Shown here piece after piece: positions 50,909-52,691 of a DNA stretch of 52,691 nucleotides. This DNA comes from Bacteroidota bacterium (lineage in GTDB: Bacteria > Bacteroidota > Bacteroidia > Bacteroidales > Prolixibacteraceae). A model generated the notes under the pieces. That model ran no database searches. It worked only from the letters and a program-made list of their open reading frames with translations, and had not been told where the DNA came from. Location: positions 1 to 52,691 of the forward strand of contig JAEYNZ010000010.1 of assembly GCA_023412195.1 (NCBI GenBank), read 5' to 3'. Position 1 is the first letter of the stretch. Each line of letters starts with the position of its first letter. The position numbers and the translations under genes are program-made.

Positions 50909-52691
50909 GTGCGGGGAGGAAACAAATCGTGCTAAGTTCACAGCCAAGCGACCATGTAAGCCGTAATGCAAATGAACCCAGTTAGGCTTCGTTACACAAT
51001 ATTGCAGCGGCCAGTCTGCCGAAGAAGCTGAAGCCTGCCACATAATGTGAAGCAACGACAAACAGCAACATTATGGCTGCACGGAGTAAGATGGGATGGC
51101 GTGCATGGTGAAGGTTGCGTATGAACGTGGGAAGCCCTAACAGTATCAACTGACCACTGATAGCTGAGGGTGGCGGAGATGTTCGTAGTACTGATGATAC
51201 CCGGGACAACATAACCCGGTAGGAGGGAAGGGACATTACTCCTGAAAAGTGTTTTGAGATAAAAGTGATACAACAAAATTGATGAATAGTGAGTAATCAG
51301 GATAGAGTTCAAAAAGAGATTGAAAAGTTATCGCAAAAGAAGCGGAAACAATTGACCTCTGAGGAAAGAGTACGGCTTTTACAATTGAAACTATATCATA
51401 AAGCCAAACAGGAAAAAGAATACAAGTTTTATGTGCTCTATGATAAGATATTTCAGGATTATATACTGGCAGAAGCGTATAAAAGTGTGAGAGCCAATAA
51501 CAGTAGTCCGGGAATAGATAAACAGAGTTTTGCCGATATTAAGGCTTACGGAATCGGGAAGTTCCTAAAAGAACTACAAGAGGAGCTGCGAAAGAGGACA
51601 TATAAGCCCCAGCCGGTAAAACGGAAGATGATTGAGAAGGAAAACGGAGGCCTTCGTCCATTAGGTATACCAACCATAAGAGACAGAGTGGCACAAGCAG
51701 CCTGCAAAATGGTTATTGAACCGATATTTGAGGCAGACTTTGACGAGTCCTCATACGGATTCAGACCTAAGCGGTCTGCGCATGGAGCCATTACTGAGAT
51801 TCGGGATAACCTGCAAAAAGGTAACCACATGGTATATGATGCCGATCTTAGCAAATACTTCGATACAATACCACATGATAAACTGGAGCTAGTCCTGCGG
51901 GAACGCATCAGCGACCCAAGGATAATTCATGTGATAAAGTTGTGGTTAAAGGTACCGATAGTAGAGGAAGACGGCAGTTATTCCGGTGGAAAGAAAAACA
52001 GTAAAGGAACGCCACAAGGAGGAGTAATATCACCATTATTGGCAAATATTTACATGAACCTACTTGACAGGAATGTAAACAAGCCGGGAGGATATTACTA
52101 TGACAGGGGAGTAGTTATGATAAGGTATGCGGATGATTTTATACTAATGGCCCGACACTTAAATCAAGAGACTCTCTTGCGAGTGCATCGGCTGTTAGAT
52201 AGAATGGGGTTGATTATTAATCAAGAGAAAAGCAAAGTGGTAAAAGCCACAGAAATGCCCTTTGATTTTCTTGGCTTTACAATTCGTTATGACCAGAGTA
52301 TCTTTGATACAAGGAAAAAGTTCTGGAATATCATGCCCAGGGCAAAATCCCAGAAGAAGATACGACAGAAAATAAACGATAAGCTCAAAAAGATAGGTCA
52401 CTATCCGGCAAGTGCGGTAGTAGCTGAATTAAACCCTATCATTAGGGGATGGATGAACTACTACAAGATTGATAAAGTCAGCTATACCCAAGTAGCCCTA
52501 AGGAAACTGGATGATTATCTTCGATTGCGCATAGACAGGTTCTTCCAGCGTAAGAGCCAAAGGAAAAGCAATCTGCATGGTCAGCAGGCTTACAATCTTC
52601 TCATATCCAAATATGGGTTGGTTAAGCCGTATAAATCTCTAGGTGTACGACCAGCGAAAGCTTTATGATGAAAATTAGGAGGAAAGCCGTA
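50909..52691 (+). mobile_element. Group II intron, 3' end beyond the window
   Basis: The 380 bases before the reverse transcriptase show group II intron domain I wording (GAACGTGGGAAGCC, CACTGATAGC, GGTGGCGGAG, GGTAGGAGGGAAGGG). A GTGCG near 50909 fits the 5' consensus, though the exact 5' border is uncertain. After the reverse-transcriptase stop the last bases (AGGAAAGCCGTA) match the beginning of the domain V hairpin, and the window ends there. Confidence 0.85.
51289..52668 (+). CDS. ltrA: Group II intron-encoded reverse transcriptase/maturase
   Basis: A 459-residue protein starting at GTG (51289). The RT domain has G-L-R-P-L-G-I-P-T-I-R-D-R, S-S-Y-G-F-R-P, G-T-P-Q-G-G-V-I-S-P-L-L-A-N and the catalytic Y-A-D-D. 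The maturase/X domain has I-I-R-G-W-M-N-Y-Y. No C-terminal HNH endonuclease is present, so it belongs to the endonuclease-less kind. It serves splicing and retrohoming of the surrounding intron. The reading frame looks intact, so the element may be functional. Confidence 0.93.
   Translation: MSNQDRVQKEIEKLSQKKRKQLTSEERVRLLQLKLYHKAKQEKEYKFYVLYDKIFQDYILAEAYKSVRANNSSPGIDKQSFADIKAYGIGKFLKELQEELRKRTYKPQPVKRKMIEKENGGLRPLGIPTIRDRVAQAACKMVIEPIFEADFDESSYGFRPKRSAHGAITEIRDNLQKGNHMVYDADLSKYFDTIPHDKLELVLRERISDPRIIHVIKLWLKVPIVEEDGSYSGGKKNSKGTPQGGVISPLLANIYMNLLDRNVNKPGGYYYDRGVVMIRYADDFILMARHLNQETLLRVHRLLDRMGLIINQEKSKVVKATEMPFDFLGFTIRYDQSIFDTRKKFWNIMPRAKSQKKIRQKINDKLKKIGHYPASAVVAELNPIIRGWMNYYKIDKVSYTQVALRKLDDYLRLRIDRFFQRKSQRKSNLHGQQAYNLLISKYGLVKPYKSLGVRPAKAL

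Overview
The window reads as a piece of chromosome from a Bacteroidota bacterium, most likely an environmental Bacteroidales-like lineage (inference). Supporting signs are TAnnTTTG-type promoter elements, start codons without Shine-Dalgarno sites, a CotH protein with a type IX secretion C-terminal domain, families typical of the phylum (DUF3822 beside rsmD, a NusB with a long N-terminal extension, YajC, FucP-like MFS, DUF2961, DUF1080), and small intergenic palindromes of the kind common there. Most of the window is ordinary core genome, with accessory material at the far right end.

Layout. 1-2.9 kb: a small membrane protein, an ECF sigma / anti-sigma / Spy-like operon and an NrtR-like regulator with a degenerate Nudix box. 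3-8.5 kb: ychF, yajC, nusB, a K+/H+ antiporter and a rhomboid protease. 8.5-12.2 kb: threonine aldolase, GPP34 protein, photolyase and a glutathione peroxidase. 12.3-14.1 kb: dnaX, split by an 11-A run that looks like a programmed frameshift. 14.1-20.3 kb: pdxH, a PRX-like thioredoxin protein, rsmD-DUF3822-pilin-like protein, a RecD-like helicase, rnz with a terminator-like hairpin inside its coding sequence, and a STAS protein. 20.4-27.7 kb: rpsA, rmlA-rmlC-rmlD, a phosphohexomutase and a DUF1080 protein. 27.7-30.3 kb: CotH and a 1-kb nested repeat tract. 30.3-37.6 kb: YciI-like, msrA, FucP-like transporter, DUF2961, VTT-like protein and a pair of CydA-like membrane cytochromes, each ending in a c-type haem domain. 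37.9-41.3 kb: DUF1328, a beta-barrel, an OmpA lipoprotein and small stress-type membrane proteins. 41.5-49.2 kb: the leucine operon leuA-leuC-leuD-cimA/leuA2-leuB plus a TVP38 protein, led by a complete leader-peptide attenuator. 49.7-52.7 kb: a MNT/HEPN pair and a group II intron that runs off the window at the start of domain V.

The strongest non-standard signals are five. (1) The leu attenuator: a 24-residue Leu/Ile-rich leader peptide with mutually exclusive antiterminator and terminator. (2) The dnaX A11 slip site, which would give gamma-like and tau-like products. (3) The intrinsic-terminator hairpin inside rnz codons. (4) Two loci 35 kb apart that carry inverted arrays of the same degenerate 11-bp unit. 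(5) The two-subunit, double-cytochrome-c CydA-superfamily complex.

All functions are read from sequence motifs and recalled family features; no database search was run.
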